NCBI GenBank assembly: GCA_051649305.1
Contig: JBOFGV010000057.1
Span: 1 to 39,171, forward strand
Source: JADCCX01 sp051649305
GTDB lineage: Bacteria > Pseudomonadota > Alphaproteobacteria > Rhizobiales > Beijerinckiaceae
Length of the DNA stretch: 39,171 bases
Direction: 5' to 3'
Made by a program: the position numbers and the translations under genes
Shown: in pieces, positions 1 to 7,689 of the stretch
Layout of the letters: each line of letters starts with the position of its first letter
Position numbering within the stretch: the first letter of the stretch is position 1
The notes under the pieces: model-generated
Seen by the model: only the letters and a program-made list of their open reading frames with translations
Databases searched by the model: none
Told to the model about the DNA's origin: nothing

Positions 1-14
1 ATAGGGCACTGCAA

Positions 15-66
15 CCCCTCATCCGCCTTGCTTCGCAAGGCACCTTCTCCCGCAAGGGGAGAAGGG
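15..66. repeat. RIME-like palindromic intergenic repeat
   Basis: Two adjacent perfect hairpins are visible: CCTTGC/GCAAGG (26-31 with 35-40, 3-nt loop) and CCTTCTCCC/GGGAGAAGG (43-51 with 57-65, 5-nt loop). The leading CCCCTCATCCG plus these two palindromes resembles the dispersed RIME-type elements known from Rhizobium, Agrobacterium and relatives; that family assignment is from memory. The right arm runs straight into the purine-rich stretch that serves as the ribosome binding site of the next gene, so the element may shape its translation. Confidence 0.7.
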
Positions 67-78
67 GAGAACACGACC

Positions 79-2280
79 ATGAAACTCAATAACTTTTCCA
101 TCGAGACCGATGCCGACGGCATTGCCACCGCGACCTGGGACATGAAGGATCGTTCCATGAACGTCATCACCGTTGAGGTGATGGACGAGCTGGACAAGAT
201 CATCGACCATGTTGCTGGCACAGAAGCCATCAAGGGCTGTGTCATCACCTCGGGCAAAGACAGCTTTTCGGGTGGTGCTGATCTCACCATGCTGCAGGCC
301 AGCAATATTGAATACGCAAAGTTAATGAAAGCCAAGGGTGCGGAAGCTGCCAACCAGTTTCTGATGGATTCTACTGCTCGCCTTTCCAAAATGTACCGTC
401 GCCTTGAAACTTGCGGCAAGCCTTTTGCCGCTGCCGTCCACGGCACCTGCCTTGGTGGCGCGTTTGAACTGACGCTTGCCTGCCAATTGCGTGTGCTGTC
501 CGACAGCGACAAGACCCGCGTTGGCCTGCCGGAAGTGAAAGTAGGTCTGTTTCCCGGTGCTGGTGGAACACAGCGTGTCGCTCGCCTGATGCAGACCGGT
601 GATGCACTCCAGATGCTGTTCAAGGGCGAGCAGATCCGCGCTTTGGCTGCCCGCAGCATGGGCCTCGTCCATGCTGTTGTGCCGCGTGAGCAGATGGTGG
701 CACATGCAAAGGAATGGCTGAAAGCCAACCCGAAGGCAAAGGCTCCATGGGATACGGAAGGCTACAAGCTTCCATCGAACAAGGTGCATTCGCCAGCCGG
801 TATGCAGATATGGCCACCGGCCAGCGCCATCTACCGCCGCGAGACATCCAACAATTATCCAGCAGCCCGCGCCATCCTCACCTCGGTTTATGAAGGCCTG
901 CAGGTGTCGATGGATCTCGGCCTGCGCATCGAGAGCCGCTACTTCGCCAACATCCTCCGTTCCAAGGAAGCAGCAATGATGATCCGCTCGCTCTTCATCT
1001 CGAAGGGTGAACTTGAGAAGGGTGCGCGCCGCCCGGCCAAGGTTCCTGCTTCAAACATCAAGAAGATTGGCGTTATCGGCGCTGGCTTCATGGGCGCTGG
1101 CATCACCTACGTTACGGCCAATGCAGGCATCGATGTTGTGCTGCTTGATCGCGACATGGAAGCTGCCGAGAAGGGCAAGGCCTATTCGCATAAGCTGGTG
1201 TCTGACCAGATCATGAAGGGTCGTGCCAAAACGGCGGACCGCGACGCGCTGCTGGCCCGCATCCATACAACCGCTGACTACGCCGATCTCAAGGATGTCG
1301 ATCTGATCGTTGAAGCTGTGTTTGAACAGCAGGACGTCAAGAAGGCTGTGACCGAGCAGACTGAGACTGTGATTGGCAAGGACATCATCTTTGCCTCCAA
1401 CACATCCACCATTCCGATCACGCAGTTGGCCCTTAACTCGAAGCGTCCGGAGCAGTTCGTTGGCATCCACTTCTTCTCGCCTGTCGAGAAGATGCTGCTC
1501 GTCGAAATCATCAAGGGTGAGAAGACAGGCGACAAGGCGCTGGCAACCGCGCTGGATTATGTGCGTGCGATCAAGAAGACGCCGATTGTCGTCAATGACA
1601 GCCGTGGCTTCTTCGCCAACCGCTGCGTGCTCAACTACATCATGGAAGGTCACTTGATGCTCGCAGAAGGCGTGCCTCCTGCCATGATCGAGAACGCTGG
1701 CAAGATGGCGGGCATGCCCGTTGGTCCGCTGTCGCTCAATGATGAGATTGCTTTGGATCTTGGTTGGAAGATCCTGCTGGCCACCGAGAAGGATCTTGGT
1801 CCCAAGGCAATCAATCCGGTGCAGAAGCAGGTCATTGAGTACATGGTCGTCAAGCAGGAGCGTCTGGGCCGCAAGAACGGCAAGGGCTTTTATGACTACG
1901 ATGGCAAGAACAAGAAGCTCTGGCCCGGTCTCGCCAAGCTGCAGAAGAAGAAGCTGGATCCAGACAAGCTCGACATTCAGGAATTGCAGCACCGTCTGCT
2001 GGTGACGCAGGCACTGGAAGCAGCCCGCACCGTGGAAGACGGTGTGATAGTTGATCCGCGCGAGGCTGATGTCGGCTCAATTCTTGGCTTCGGCTTTGCG
2101 CCTTATTCTGGCGGAACCCTCAGCTACATCGATGGCATGGGTGCCAAGGCCTTTGTCGCGATCTGCAAGGATCTCGAGAAGAAGCACGGCGCACGTTTCA
2201 AGCCCTGCAAACTGCTGCTGGAAATGGCCAAAGCCAACGAGACTTTCTACGGACGGATGGCTGCAAAGAAGGCTGCCTGA
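79..2280 (+). CDS. fadJ: Bifunctional enoyl-CoA hydratase / 3-hydroxyacyl-CoA dehydrogenase (FadB/FadJ-like)
   Basis: This protein carries out the hydration and NAD-dependent oxidation steps of fatty-acid beta-oxidation in the cytoplasm. The 733 residues begin with a crotonase domain (about 1-190) holding an LGGAFE segment with Glu130 and a GLPEVKVGLFPG segment with Glu152, the two acids expected in the hydratase site. A Rossmann dehydrogenase domain follows from about residue 329 (IGVIGAGFMGAG), with HFFSPVEKMLLVEI carrying the catalytic histidine. The C-terminal 3HCDH helical domains complete the fold. I chose ATG 79 because GGGGAGA lies 8 nt upstream; the in-frame TTG at 28 lies inside the palindromic repeat. 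A thiolase partner is normally adjacent and would be upstream, outside the window. The symbol is family-level; fadB or fadN naming is equally possible. Confidence 0.93.
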   Translation: MKLNNFSIETDADGIATATWDMKDRSMNVITVEVMDELDKIIDHVAGTEAIKGCVITSGKDSFSGGADLTMLQASNIEYAKLMKAKGAEAANQFLMDSTARLSKMYRRLETCGKPFAAAVHGTCLGGAFELTLACQLRVLSDSDKTRVGLPEVKVGLFPGAGGTQRVARLMQTGDALQMLFKGEQIRALAARSMGLVHAVVPREQMVAHAKEWLKANPKAKAPWDTEGYKLPSNKVHSPAGMQIWPPASAIYRRETSNNYPAARAILTSVYEGLQVSMDLGLRIESRYFANILRSKEAAMMIRSLFISKGELEKGARRPAKVPASNIKKIGVIGAGFMGAGITYVTANAGIDVVLLDRDMEAAEKGKAYSHKLVSDQIMKGRAKTADRDALLARIHTTADYADLKDVDLIVEAVFEQQDVKKAVTEQTETVIGKDIIFASNTSTIPITQLALNSKRPEQFVGIHFFSPVEKMLLVEIIKGEKTGDKALATALDYVRAIKKTPIVVNDSRGFFANRCVLNYIMEGHLMLAEGVPPAMIENAGKMAGMPVGPLSLNDEIALDLGWKILLATEKDLGPKAINPVQKQVIEYMVVKQERLGRKNGKGFYDYDGKNKKLWPGLAKLQKKKLDPDKLDIQELQHRLLVTQALEAARTVEDGVIVDPREADVGSILGFGFAPYSGGTLSYIDGMGAKAFVAICKDLEKKHGARFKPCKLLLEMAKANETFYGRMAAKKAA

Positions 2281-2299
2281 CGGCTAATCCTGGCCCTTA

Positions 2300-2339
2300 A
2301 ATTTGCAACCCGGTAATGTGGAATAGCGGGTTGCAAATT
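2300..2339. promoter_or_regulatory. Perfect 13-bp inverted repeat between fadJ and terC
   Basis: AATTTGCAACCCG at 2300-2312 is exactly mirrored by CGGGTTGCAAATT at 2327-2339, with a 14-nt loop. It starts 20 nt after the fadJ stop and ends 49 nt before the terC start. No T-run follows on either strand, so it is not a classic intrinsic terminator. It could be an operator for terC, a factor-assisted terminator for fadJ, or an mRNA-stabilising hairpin. Confidence 0.5.
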
Positions 2340-2388
2340 CAAAATTGTGCTCTAGTTGTGCGCTCACCCAAAATGATGAGGAAACAAC

Positions 2389-3123
2389 ATGGCAGATTTT
2401 ATTGCACAATACGGATGGCCAATTCTCCAGATTGTCTGGATTGACCTTCTGCTTTCCGGTGACAACGCTATTGTTATCGCACTGGCGTGTCGCAATCTGC
2501 CACCTGAACAGCGAAAAATGGGCATGCTGCTGGGTGCCGGTGCTGCAATCGGTCTGCGAATCATCTTTGCTTTGATGATCACATTCCTGCTGGGTGTGCC
2601 CTTCCTCAAGATCGTTGGTGGAATCCTCCTGCTCTGGATTGGCGTGAAGCTGGCCATGGGCGAGGATGAAGCGCATGAAGCCGTTCAGGGCTCTGACAAG
2701 CTCTGGGGTGCGGTGAAAACCATCGCCATCGCCGATGCCGTCATGAGCCTTGACAACGTCCTGGCCATTTCAGCTGCCTCGCACGGCAATGTATGGCTGT
2801 TTATCTTTGGCCTGCTTCTTTCGATCCCGCTGATCATCTTCGGTGCGCAGCTGATCACATCAATCATCGACAAGTTCCCGATCTTCATCTGGCTTGGTGC
2901 TGCCCTGCTTGGCTGGATCGCTGGCGAAATGATTGCGACTGACCCTGTCATCATCAATTACCTCAAGGCCAGCATGCCTGCCTGGGTGATGCCAAATCCG
3001 AAGCTTCTGACGGAGATCATTCCAATCAAGACGCTGTACTATGGTGCGGCGGCTGTTGGAGCGGCTATCGTGATTGCGGGCGGGTTTATCTTCCGCCGCA
3101 AGCCCAAGGCACACGCAGCCTGA
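2389..3123 (+). CDS. TerC family integral membrane protein (YjbE-type)
   Basis: TerC/YjbE/Alx family proteins are inner-membrane proteins, several of which export manganese or protect against metal stress. The 244 residues form about seven hydrophobic segments. The family signature is doubled: DLLLSGDNAIVIALA (about 17-31) and ADAVMSLDNVLAIS (about 114-127), each with an intramembrane Asp-Asn pair likely to bind metal. The C-terminus ends in a short basic tail (RRKPKAHAA). ATG 2389 has AGGA 6-7 nt upstream. It is preceded by a perfect inverted repeat and followed 27 nt later by a strong terminator, so it probably forms its own transcription unit. No Mn riboswitch (yybP-ykoY) can be made out in the short leader. 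The substrate is inferred from the family. Confidence 0.88.
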   Translation: MADFIAQYGWPILQIVWIDLLLSGDNAIVIALACRNLPPEQRKMGMLLGAGAAIGLRIIFALMITFLLGVPFLKIVGGILLLWIGVKLAMGEDEAHEAVQGSDKLWGAVKTIAIADAVMSLDNVLAISAASHGNVWLFIFGLLLSIPLIIFGAQLITSIIDKFPIFIWLGAALLGWIAGEMIATDPVIINYLKASMPAWVMPNPKLLTEIIPIKTLYYGAAAVGAAIVIAGGFIFRRKPKAHAA

Positions 3124-3150
3124 TTTCACAGGTTCTGCAGACAAGACAAA

Positions 3151-3186
3151 CCGCAGCGCTCCGGCGCTGCGGTTTTTTTTATTTTT
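3151..3186 (+). terminator. Rho-independent terminator after terC
   Basis: CCGCAGCGC (3151-3159) pairs perfectly with GCGCTGCGG (3164-3172) around a TCCG loop, followed by eight Ts, one A and five more Ts. The stem extends with AAA/TTT on its flanks. Read from the other strand the same stem has only a short interrupted T-run, so weak bidirectional action is possible. Confidence 0.92.
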
Positions 3187-3276
3187 GGCGTTTCTCATGA
3201 AGGTTTGAGACGGACGAATTGCGCCAGTGTCCATTGGCGCATCGCTGACTTCATCGACTTTGAATTTGAGGAAGAA

Positions 3277-3353
3277 TGGTACAGCTACCCCGGCTCGAAC
3301 GGGGGACCTTCGGAGCCACATTCCGACGCTCTAACCAACTGAGCTATAGCTGC
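3277..3353 (-). tRNA. tRNA-His (anticodon GTG), CCA encoded
   Basis: On the minus strand a full cloverleaf folds. The acceptor is GCAGCTA/TAGCTGT (first pair G-U), the D-arm GCTC/GAGC, and the anticodon stem TCGGA/TCCGA with loop ATGTGGC giving anticodon GTG. The variable loop has 5 nt, and the T-arm is CCCCG/CGGGG with loop TTCGAGC. Discriminator A73 and the 3' CCA are genomically encoded; total length is 77 nt. The base before position 1 is U, not G, so the usual G-1:C73 histidine identity pair is absent. Loss of that pair is a known trait of one large alphaproteobacterial group. Confidence 0.96.
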
Positions 3354-3464
3354 ATACCAACGTCAACGCTGGCTGGGCGTTGATCTCTGGCGGTTGCATA
3401 GTCTGAACGCACGCAGCTTTCAAGCCAAGAGTGCAGATGCAGACGGTTTTTCAGGCAACAGGCT

Positions 3465-4643
3465 TTATCCCAGCTTCTCGGCAATCGCGATCAGGCTGCG
3501 GTCAGTGCCCGCTGGCCCCATGATCGAGAGGCCAAGGGGTGCGCCCAGGCGCGTGGCCAGCGGCATGGAGAGTTGTGGCAGTTTTGAGAGGCCGGAGAGG
3601 CACAGCATGTTCAGGCTGCGGTTGCGGTAGCTTTCAAGATCAGCCTCGCTGTCAGTCAACTTCGGCGCAATATCGGCCATGGTTGGCATGATCAGGACGC
3701 CGTCCTTGCCCAGCAGTTGTGTAATGGCAGCAGTGTAGTTTTCCCGCACAACGATGGAGGCTTTCACCTCAGCGTCGGTCACGCCTTTGGAATAGGCAAA
3801 TCTCTCTGCAACACCAGGCCCCAGTGGCGGGAGATATGTGGTGATGAGATCGCGGTCAGTCTCCCATGCCTCGCGCCCCTGAAGGCGGCGGAATGCCCAG
3901 TAGAGCGCGTCGAACCCGCCGGGAGCGGATACAACCGGAGTGGCCTTCCCGTAGAGCGCTTCAAGCCGCTTCACTGCCGGAGCCAATGCTTTCTTGACTG
4001 GCCCCTCAAGCAGGTCGAAGCAATCCTGTGCAATCAGCAGTCTTGGCTTTGCGGGCAGCGGCTTCTTGTCTTTCGCCATCAGCACATCAGCGACACGGGC
4101 GTAGGTGGCAATGTCACGGGAGAACCAGCCGAGGGTATCAAAGCTGCGGGCGAGATCATGGGCGCCTTTCAGGCTCATGCGGGCGTGGGTTGGCCGCAGG
4201 CCGTAGAGGCCGCAATGGTTGGCAGGAGCACGCACCGAGCCGCCCGTGTCGCTGCCCAGCGCAAAGTCACAGAGGCCGTTGGATACGGCAGCAGCAGAGC
4301 CTGATGACGAGCCGCCCGGAATGCGGTCTGGCGCACCGCCGTTCACTGGCGTGCCAAAGTGTGCATTCTTGCCGTTCATGGAGAACGCCAGTTCGTCGCT
4401 GATTGTCTTGCCTGTGAACGTTGCGCCTGCATCCAGAAGTTTCTGCACAGCATTGGCGTGCTTTGTCTTGATGCCGGACATGGCCAGCATATGGGGGCTG
4501 CCAGCACTTGTTGGATAACCAACGACGTCAAAGAGATCCTTCACGGCGAAGGTCAAGCCCTTCAAGGGGCCGGACCGAGCGTTCGGAACCTTGACGGAAG
4601 GAAAGGGCATATATCCGCGGGAAGGGTCTTTGGAGAGCAGCAT
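3465..4643 (-). CDS. Amidase signature family enzyme
   Basis: This is a hydrolase of carboxylic amides from the amidase signature superfamily (GatA/AtzF/indoleacetamide-hydrolase type). The 392 residues contain the Ser-cisSer-Lys triad: Lys35 in FAVKDLFDV, cis-Ser112 in PGGSSSGSAAAV and the nucleophile Ser136 in GSDTGGSVRAPANHCGLYG. Spacing fits the family. It is shorter than GatA (about 480 residues) and stands alone without gatB or gatC, so a stand-alone amidase is more likely than the tRNA amidotransferase subunit. Its substrate cannot be told from sequence. ATG 4643 has only a weak GGA upstream, and a short palindrome (4654-4672) sits just before it. The gene is followed by 111 bp and then the tRNA-His gene on the same strand. 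Confidence 0.9.
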   Translation of the reverse strand: MLLSKDPSRGYMPFPSVKVPNARSGPLKGLTFAVKDLFDVVGYPTSAGSPHMLAMSGIKTKHANAVQKLLDAGATFTGKTISDELAFSMNGKNAHFGTPVNGGAPDRIPGGSSSGSAAAVSNGLCDFALGSDTGGSVRAPANHCGLYGLRPTHARMSLKGAHDLARSFDTLGWFSRDIATYARVADVLMAKDKKPLPAKPRLLIAQDCFDLLEGPVKKALAPAVKRLEALYGKATPVVSAPGGFDALYWAFRRLQGREAWETDRDLITTYLPPLGPGVAERFAYSKGVTDAEVKASIVVRENYTAAITQLLGKDGVLIMPTMADIAPKLTDSEADLESYRNRSLNMLCLSGLSKLPQLSMPLATRLGAPLGLSIMGPAGTDRSLIAIAEKLG

Positions 4644-4653
4644 GGTTCATCAT

Positions 4654-4672
4654 CCAGTTGAAGCGTAACTGG
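4654..4672. promoter_or_regulatory. Short palindrome before the amidase start
   Basis: CCAGTT (4654-4659) and AACTGG (4667-4672) form a perfect inverted repeat with a 7-nt spacer, 10 nt upstream of the amidase start codon on the transcribed side. It could be a small operator or a hairpin affecting translation. Chance occurrence is not excluded. Confidence 0.3.
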
Positions 4673-4752
4673 ACGCTACACAGATTCAGAACATGTTACG
4701 AGTCAGACTGAGAAGAAAAATCCTTGCTCTGCAAGGCACTGGTGCAGAACTC

Positions 4753-5037
4753 TCAATAGGTGCGCAGCATTGCCAGAAGAGACTCCAGCTGTTGCTCCGT
4801 GGCAGAGAGAAGACGCGGCGCAACACCGAGCCTGTGCTGCAACTTTCCGGCATCCGAAGTAGTCGTCTGTTGAGACGCAACTTCACGCAGCAGCTCTTCT
4901 GCAACGATGGCAACATTGCGCGCTGATGCGATGATCGTCGCGAGCTGCTCTTCCACGTTGTTGGCAACGGAGCTCATTGCAATGGTGGCAGTCTGTCCGG
5001 TTGTTTCAGTCAATGTCTCTTTTCCCAAAAGTATCAT
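4753..5037 (-). CDS. Small helical hypothetical protein (94 aa)
   Basis: I do not recognise this family. ATG 5037 is preceded by CAGGAG at a good distance, the best ribosome binding site among the candidate starts; an in-frame upstream ATG at 5115 lacks one. The protein has no clear membrane segment. After residue 20 it is strongly helical with heptad-like spacing (NNVEEQLATIIASARNVAIV, then VAEELLREVASQ) and could form a coiled coil reminiscent of signalling helices. It has no cysteines or obvious catalytic motif. It is divergent from the TPR protein gene at 5259, and the shared 220-bp interval carries four TGTAAC half-sites, so the two genes may share a regulator. It lies 109 bp upstream of the amidase on the same strand. 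Confidence 0.6.
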   Translation of the reverse strand: MILLGKETLTETTGQTATIAMSSVANNVEEQLATIIASARNVAIVAEELLREVASQQTTTSDAGKLQHRLGVAPRLLSATEQQLESLLAMLRTY

Positions 5038-5134
5038 CAAACGCGCTCCTGTATGCGGAATTTGACTGCCGTTGGGGCAAACAGATCCGCTATAGTTCGC
5101 AACCAGAGGTATCAAATTCCAAACCGTTTTGGGA

Positions 5135-5183
5135 GTTACACTGTGCTACATGGCGTCATGTAACCGTTACATGGAGTTGTAAC
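5135..5183. promoter_or_regulatory. Array of four TGTAAC/GTTACA half-sites (operator candidate)
   Basis: Half-sites lie at 5135-5140 (GTTACA), 5159-5164 (TGTAAC), 5166-5171 (GTTACA) and 5178-5183 (TGTAAC). The middle pair sits in a perfect 17-bp palindrome, CATGTAAC-C-GTTACATG (5157-5173). A second inverted repeat, TACATG-GCGT-CATGTA (5147-5162), overlaps it. The cluster lies between two divergent genes, 98 bp from the 94-aa gene and 76 bp from the TPR protein gene, which is where a regulator would act on both. The binding factor is unknown. Confidence 0.6.
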
Positions 5184-5258
5184 GTGATGTGCTGAACCGT
5201 CATTCGCCGGTTTTATCAGTGGTAAATTGCACCGTAATGCATATGCTGATCCTGTTGG

Positions 5259-7043
5259 ATGCTTGAGGGGCGCTGGTTGTCCGAATCCATAAGAAAAGAC
5301 AGCGATCTGCACCAGGCTTCACCGACGCAGGTGGAAGCGGCGCTTGCTCGTCTGTTCTCGGCTCACCCGTTCAGGGATGCGCCCCAGCTTCGTTCCTTTC
5401 TTGGCTTTGTTGTCAAAGAGGCCCTTGAGGGGCGCGGCAACGATATCAAGGGGTACTCTATCGCCACTCTGGCACTTGGTCGCCCCGAGAGTTTCGATCC
5501 GCAGACAGACCCTATTGTTCGCGTTCAGGCGGGACGTGTGCGACAGGCGCTTGCAGAGTTCTATTCAGACAATCCTGATGAATCAGTTATCGTGAGTCTT
5601 GAGCGCGGCAGCTATGTTCCGCAGTTCAGTCTCAGAACGGATGTGGGTGTCAGTGCTGAAGTCGGCAGTGTGGCTATGCTCACTGACAGCACCAGTGATG
5701 CTGTTGCGCCTGCTCAATTGCCGAAAGCAAAAGCCGTCAGACCATCAATAGCCTGGTTTAAACCGCTTGCTCTAGTGCTGGGACTCTTTCTTGCTGCAAC
5801 CGCAGGGTGGTGGGCTTTCCGCAAGCAGCCTGATCAAGCCCGGCCTGTTTACAGTTCTTATGTTCCCTCCCTTACTGTCGAAATTGACGGACAGACCAGA
5901 AGCAGCGACCTTGCTTCCATTGCAGAACGGACAAGGGCAGCGATAGCGCGGTTCGATGATGTTGTTGTGGTGCAGGATAACCCGGATATGGCGCCAGCCT
6001 TGCCTGAACGCGGCCAGACACGCGTTGGCATCCGGCTTGTTCTCAGGATCAGCGGTGCGGCTGCTGGTCCTGACCAGTCACGGATACTGGCTCGTCTTGT
6101 AGACCCAAGGGAGCAAACACTGGTGTGGTCAAGGGAGTTCGATCCTTTTCCGTCAGGACCATCAGGCGACGATCAGCGCAGCAACATCGTGAAAGCAACA
6201 GCAACTGCCATTGCTCAGCCTTATGGCGTCATCCACGCCTATGTCAGGTCATTGATCAAGACAGCCCGTATCAATGGCGATCCCTATGGCTGTGTGGTTG
6301 CCAGTTTTGATTATTGGTTGTCCAACGATAGAAAACGACACCTTGAAGTGCGCAACTGTATCACGCAGCGGTTGGTTGATTATCCCAATGCAGCGCCTAT
6401 GCATGCGCAAATGACCTACATTCATCTTGAGGAGTATCGCCAGGGCTATAACCAGATTCCTGGTGACCCGCTTGAGCGTGCACTGCTGAGCGCTCAAAGA
6501 GCGGTCCAGCTGGCACCCACAAGCGCACGTGCCTATCAGGCGCTGATTGCTGCCCATTTCGCAAGGAAGGAAATGCATCTGGCCTGGCGTGCAGCCAGTG
6601 ACGCACTTCTGCTTAACCCCTACGATACTGAAATTCAGGCGGACATTGGAGCGCGCCATGTTCAATCTGGCAACTATGAGAAAGGCCTGGGTTTGCTGAC
6701 CGAGGCGCTTGCGCTCAACACATCACCTCCGACGTGGGCAACCACCTTCAGGGTTATTGCGCTCTACATGCTGGGACGTGTGGCCGATTCCAGTTCTCTT
6801 GCCTTGACTCTGCAAGGCTCAGACTATCCTCTCGCCCTCGTGGGAATCGTGATGGGACATGTTCAGCTACGCGACTTGCCCAAAGCGAGGGCTGCCATGA
6901 ACATCCTCCAGACGAAGCACCCGGAAATACAGGCTGATCTTTTTGCCTATCTCAAGAAGCTGTCTTTTGATGATCAGACAGCCCGCCAAATCTCCCATGA
7001 CTTCGACAGATCAAAAATCTGGTTGAAGGCTGGTGGTCCGTAG
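5259..7043 (+). CDS. Membrane-anchored TPR protein with N-terminal regulatory-type module
   Basis: The 594-residue protein has three parts. Residues about 25-124 match an N-terminal module recurrent in alphaproteobacterial and other multi-domain TPR proteins; it carries LRSFLGFVVKEALEGRG, IKGYSIATLALGR and FDPQTDPIVRVQAGRVRQAL. A single hydrophobic segment at about 166-187 would place the module in the cytoplasm and the rest in the periplasm. The C-terminal half has a TolB-like region with LVDPREQTLVWSREFD, then helical TPR-like repeats from about residue 390 (LSAQRAVQLAPTSARAYQAL, DALLLNPYDTEIQADIGARH). In this family the N-terminal module often stands beside winged-helix or adenylate-cyclase modules, but no catalytic site is seen here. 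ATG 5259 lacks a clear binding site; TTG 5277, with GAGGGG 6 nt before it, is a credible alternative. The cellular role is unknown. Confidence 0.8.
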   Translation: MLEGRWLSESIRKDSDLHQASPTQVEAALARLFSAHPFRDAPQLRSFLGFVVKEALEGRGNDIKGYSIATLALGRPESFDPQTDPIVRVQAGRVRQALAEFYSDNPDESVIVSLERGSYVPQFSLRTDVGVSAEVGSVAMLTDSTSDAVAPAQLPKAKAVRPSIAWFKPLALVLGLFLAATAGWWAFRKQPDQARPVYSSYVPSLTVEIDGQTRSSDLASIAERTRAAIARFDDVVVVQDNPDMAPALPERGQTRVGIRLVLRISGAAAGPDQSRILARLVDPREQTLVWSREFDPFPSGPSGDDQRSNIVKATATAIAQPYGVIHAYVRSLIKTARINGDPYGCVVASFDYWLSNDRKRHLEVRNCITQRLVDYPNAAPMHAQMTYIHLEEYRQGYNQIPGDPLERALLSAQRAVQLAPTSARAYQALIAAHFARKEMHLAWRAASDALLLNPYDTEIQADIGARHVQSGNYEKGLGLLTEALALNTSPPTWATTFRVIALYMLGRVADSSSLALTLQGSDYPLALVGIVMGHVQLRDLPKARAAMNILQTKHPEIQADLFAYLKKLSFDDQTARQISHDFDRSKIWLKAGGP

Positions 7044-7058
7044 CACTCGACCGGACTG

Positions 7059-7580
7059 TTACGCCTCGCCGACGGTTTCAAACATGATGGCGTTCAGGGC
7101 TTCCTCAGCCGTCTTCCCTGCCCATACGATGAACTGAAACCCCTGATAGTGTTTCTCGCAAGCATCTGTCGCTATCTTCAGCATCATCTCGCACTGGCGT
7201 GCGTTTGGCTCCAGCCCGCCTGAAAGCACCAGTGCATGGCGGAACATCACGACATCCTCTTTTGACCAGAGATCAAAATGGCCAACCCAGAGTTGCTCGT
7301 TGATTGCCGCCATCAGCTTCAAAAACTCGTTCCTGCGGCGCTCGGGCACCTTGAGATCAAAGGCGCATGCGATGTGCAGCGCTTCCATGTCTTCAAGCCA
7401 GGTGAAAGCCACATGGTAGTCAGACCATGTGCCTTTGACCGATATTGAAATTTCGTCATCTTCGTCGCGTTCAAAGGCCCAGTCATTGAGGGCGGCAATC
7501 CGCTCAATAGTGTCGACGGGATGTTCCATGCGTTCGTCGGCAGATTCAGTCAAAGTCATTGTGGTCTCGGTACGGCTCAT
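7059..7580 (-). CDS. YbjN domain-containing protein
   Basis: The 173-residue protein matches the YbjN sensory-transduction-like family common in alphaproteobacteria. It is acidic and mixed alpha/beta, with typical segments WAFERDEDDEISISVKGTW, FDLWSKEDVVMFRHALVL and EMMLKIATDACEKHYQGFQF near the end. YbjN proteins resemble the type III secretion chaperone fold; their function is poorly known. I took ATG 7580 with GGGGG upstream rather than the in-frame ATG at 7631. In alphaproteobacteria this gene is often followed by proC, which is absent here; instead it ends 15 bp from the convergent TPR protein gene. A palindromic CtrA-type box lies 91-110 bp upstream of the start and may drive it in a cell-cycle-dependent manner. 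Confidence 0.88.
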   Translation of the reverse strand: MSRTETTMTLTESADERMEHPVDTIERIAALNDWAFERDEDDEISISVKGTWSDYHVAFTWLEDMEALHIACAFDLKVPERRRNEFLKLMAAINEQLWVGHFDLWSKEDVVMFRHALVLSGGLEPNARQCEMMLKIATDACEKHYQGFQFIVWAGKTAEEALNAIMFETVGEA

Positions 7581-7670
7581 CAAATGCCCCCACTTCAGGC
7601 GGGGATTTCGCAGTTCCCGCCATCGCTGCATATGCGAAACTCACACAACACCCTGAGTGTCTCTCCCAGT

Positions 7671-7689
7671 GGTTAAGACGAGCTTAACC
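7671..7689. promoter_or_regulatory. CtrA-type binding site (TTAA-N7-TTAAC)
   Basis: TTAA (7673-7676), seven bases, then TTAAC (7684-7688) fits the full CtrA consensus. The site is palindromic (GGTTAAG-ACGAG-CTTAACC), so it fits on both strands. It lies about 91 bp upstream of the ybjN-like start codon. CtrA is the alphaproteobacterial cell-cycle and motility regulator; binding here is inferred from the motif. Confidence 0.65.

Noticed and set aside
28..78. TTG 28 as the start of the fatty-acid oxidation protein
   Set aside because: It lies in the palindromic repeat, and ATG 79 has a good binding site and gives the family's normal N-terminus.
1051..1992. Open frame of 313 codons on the minus strand inside fadJ
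   Set aside because: Antisense shadow of a well-supported gene.
2281..2388. Manganese riboswitch (yybP-ykoY) before terC
   Set aside because: The leader is short and the conserved loop sequences of that class cannot be found; only a simple inverted repeat is present.
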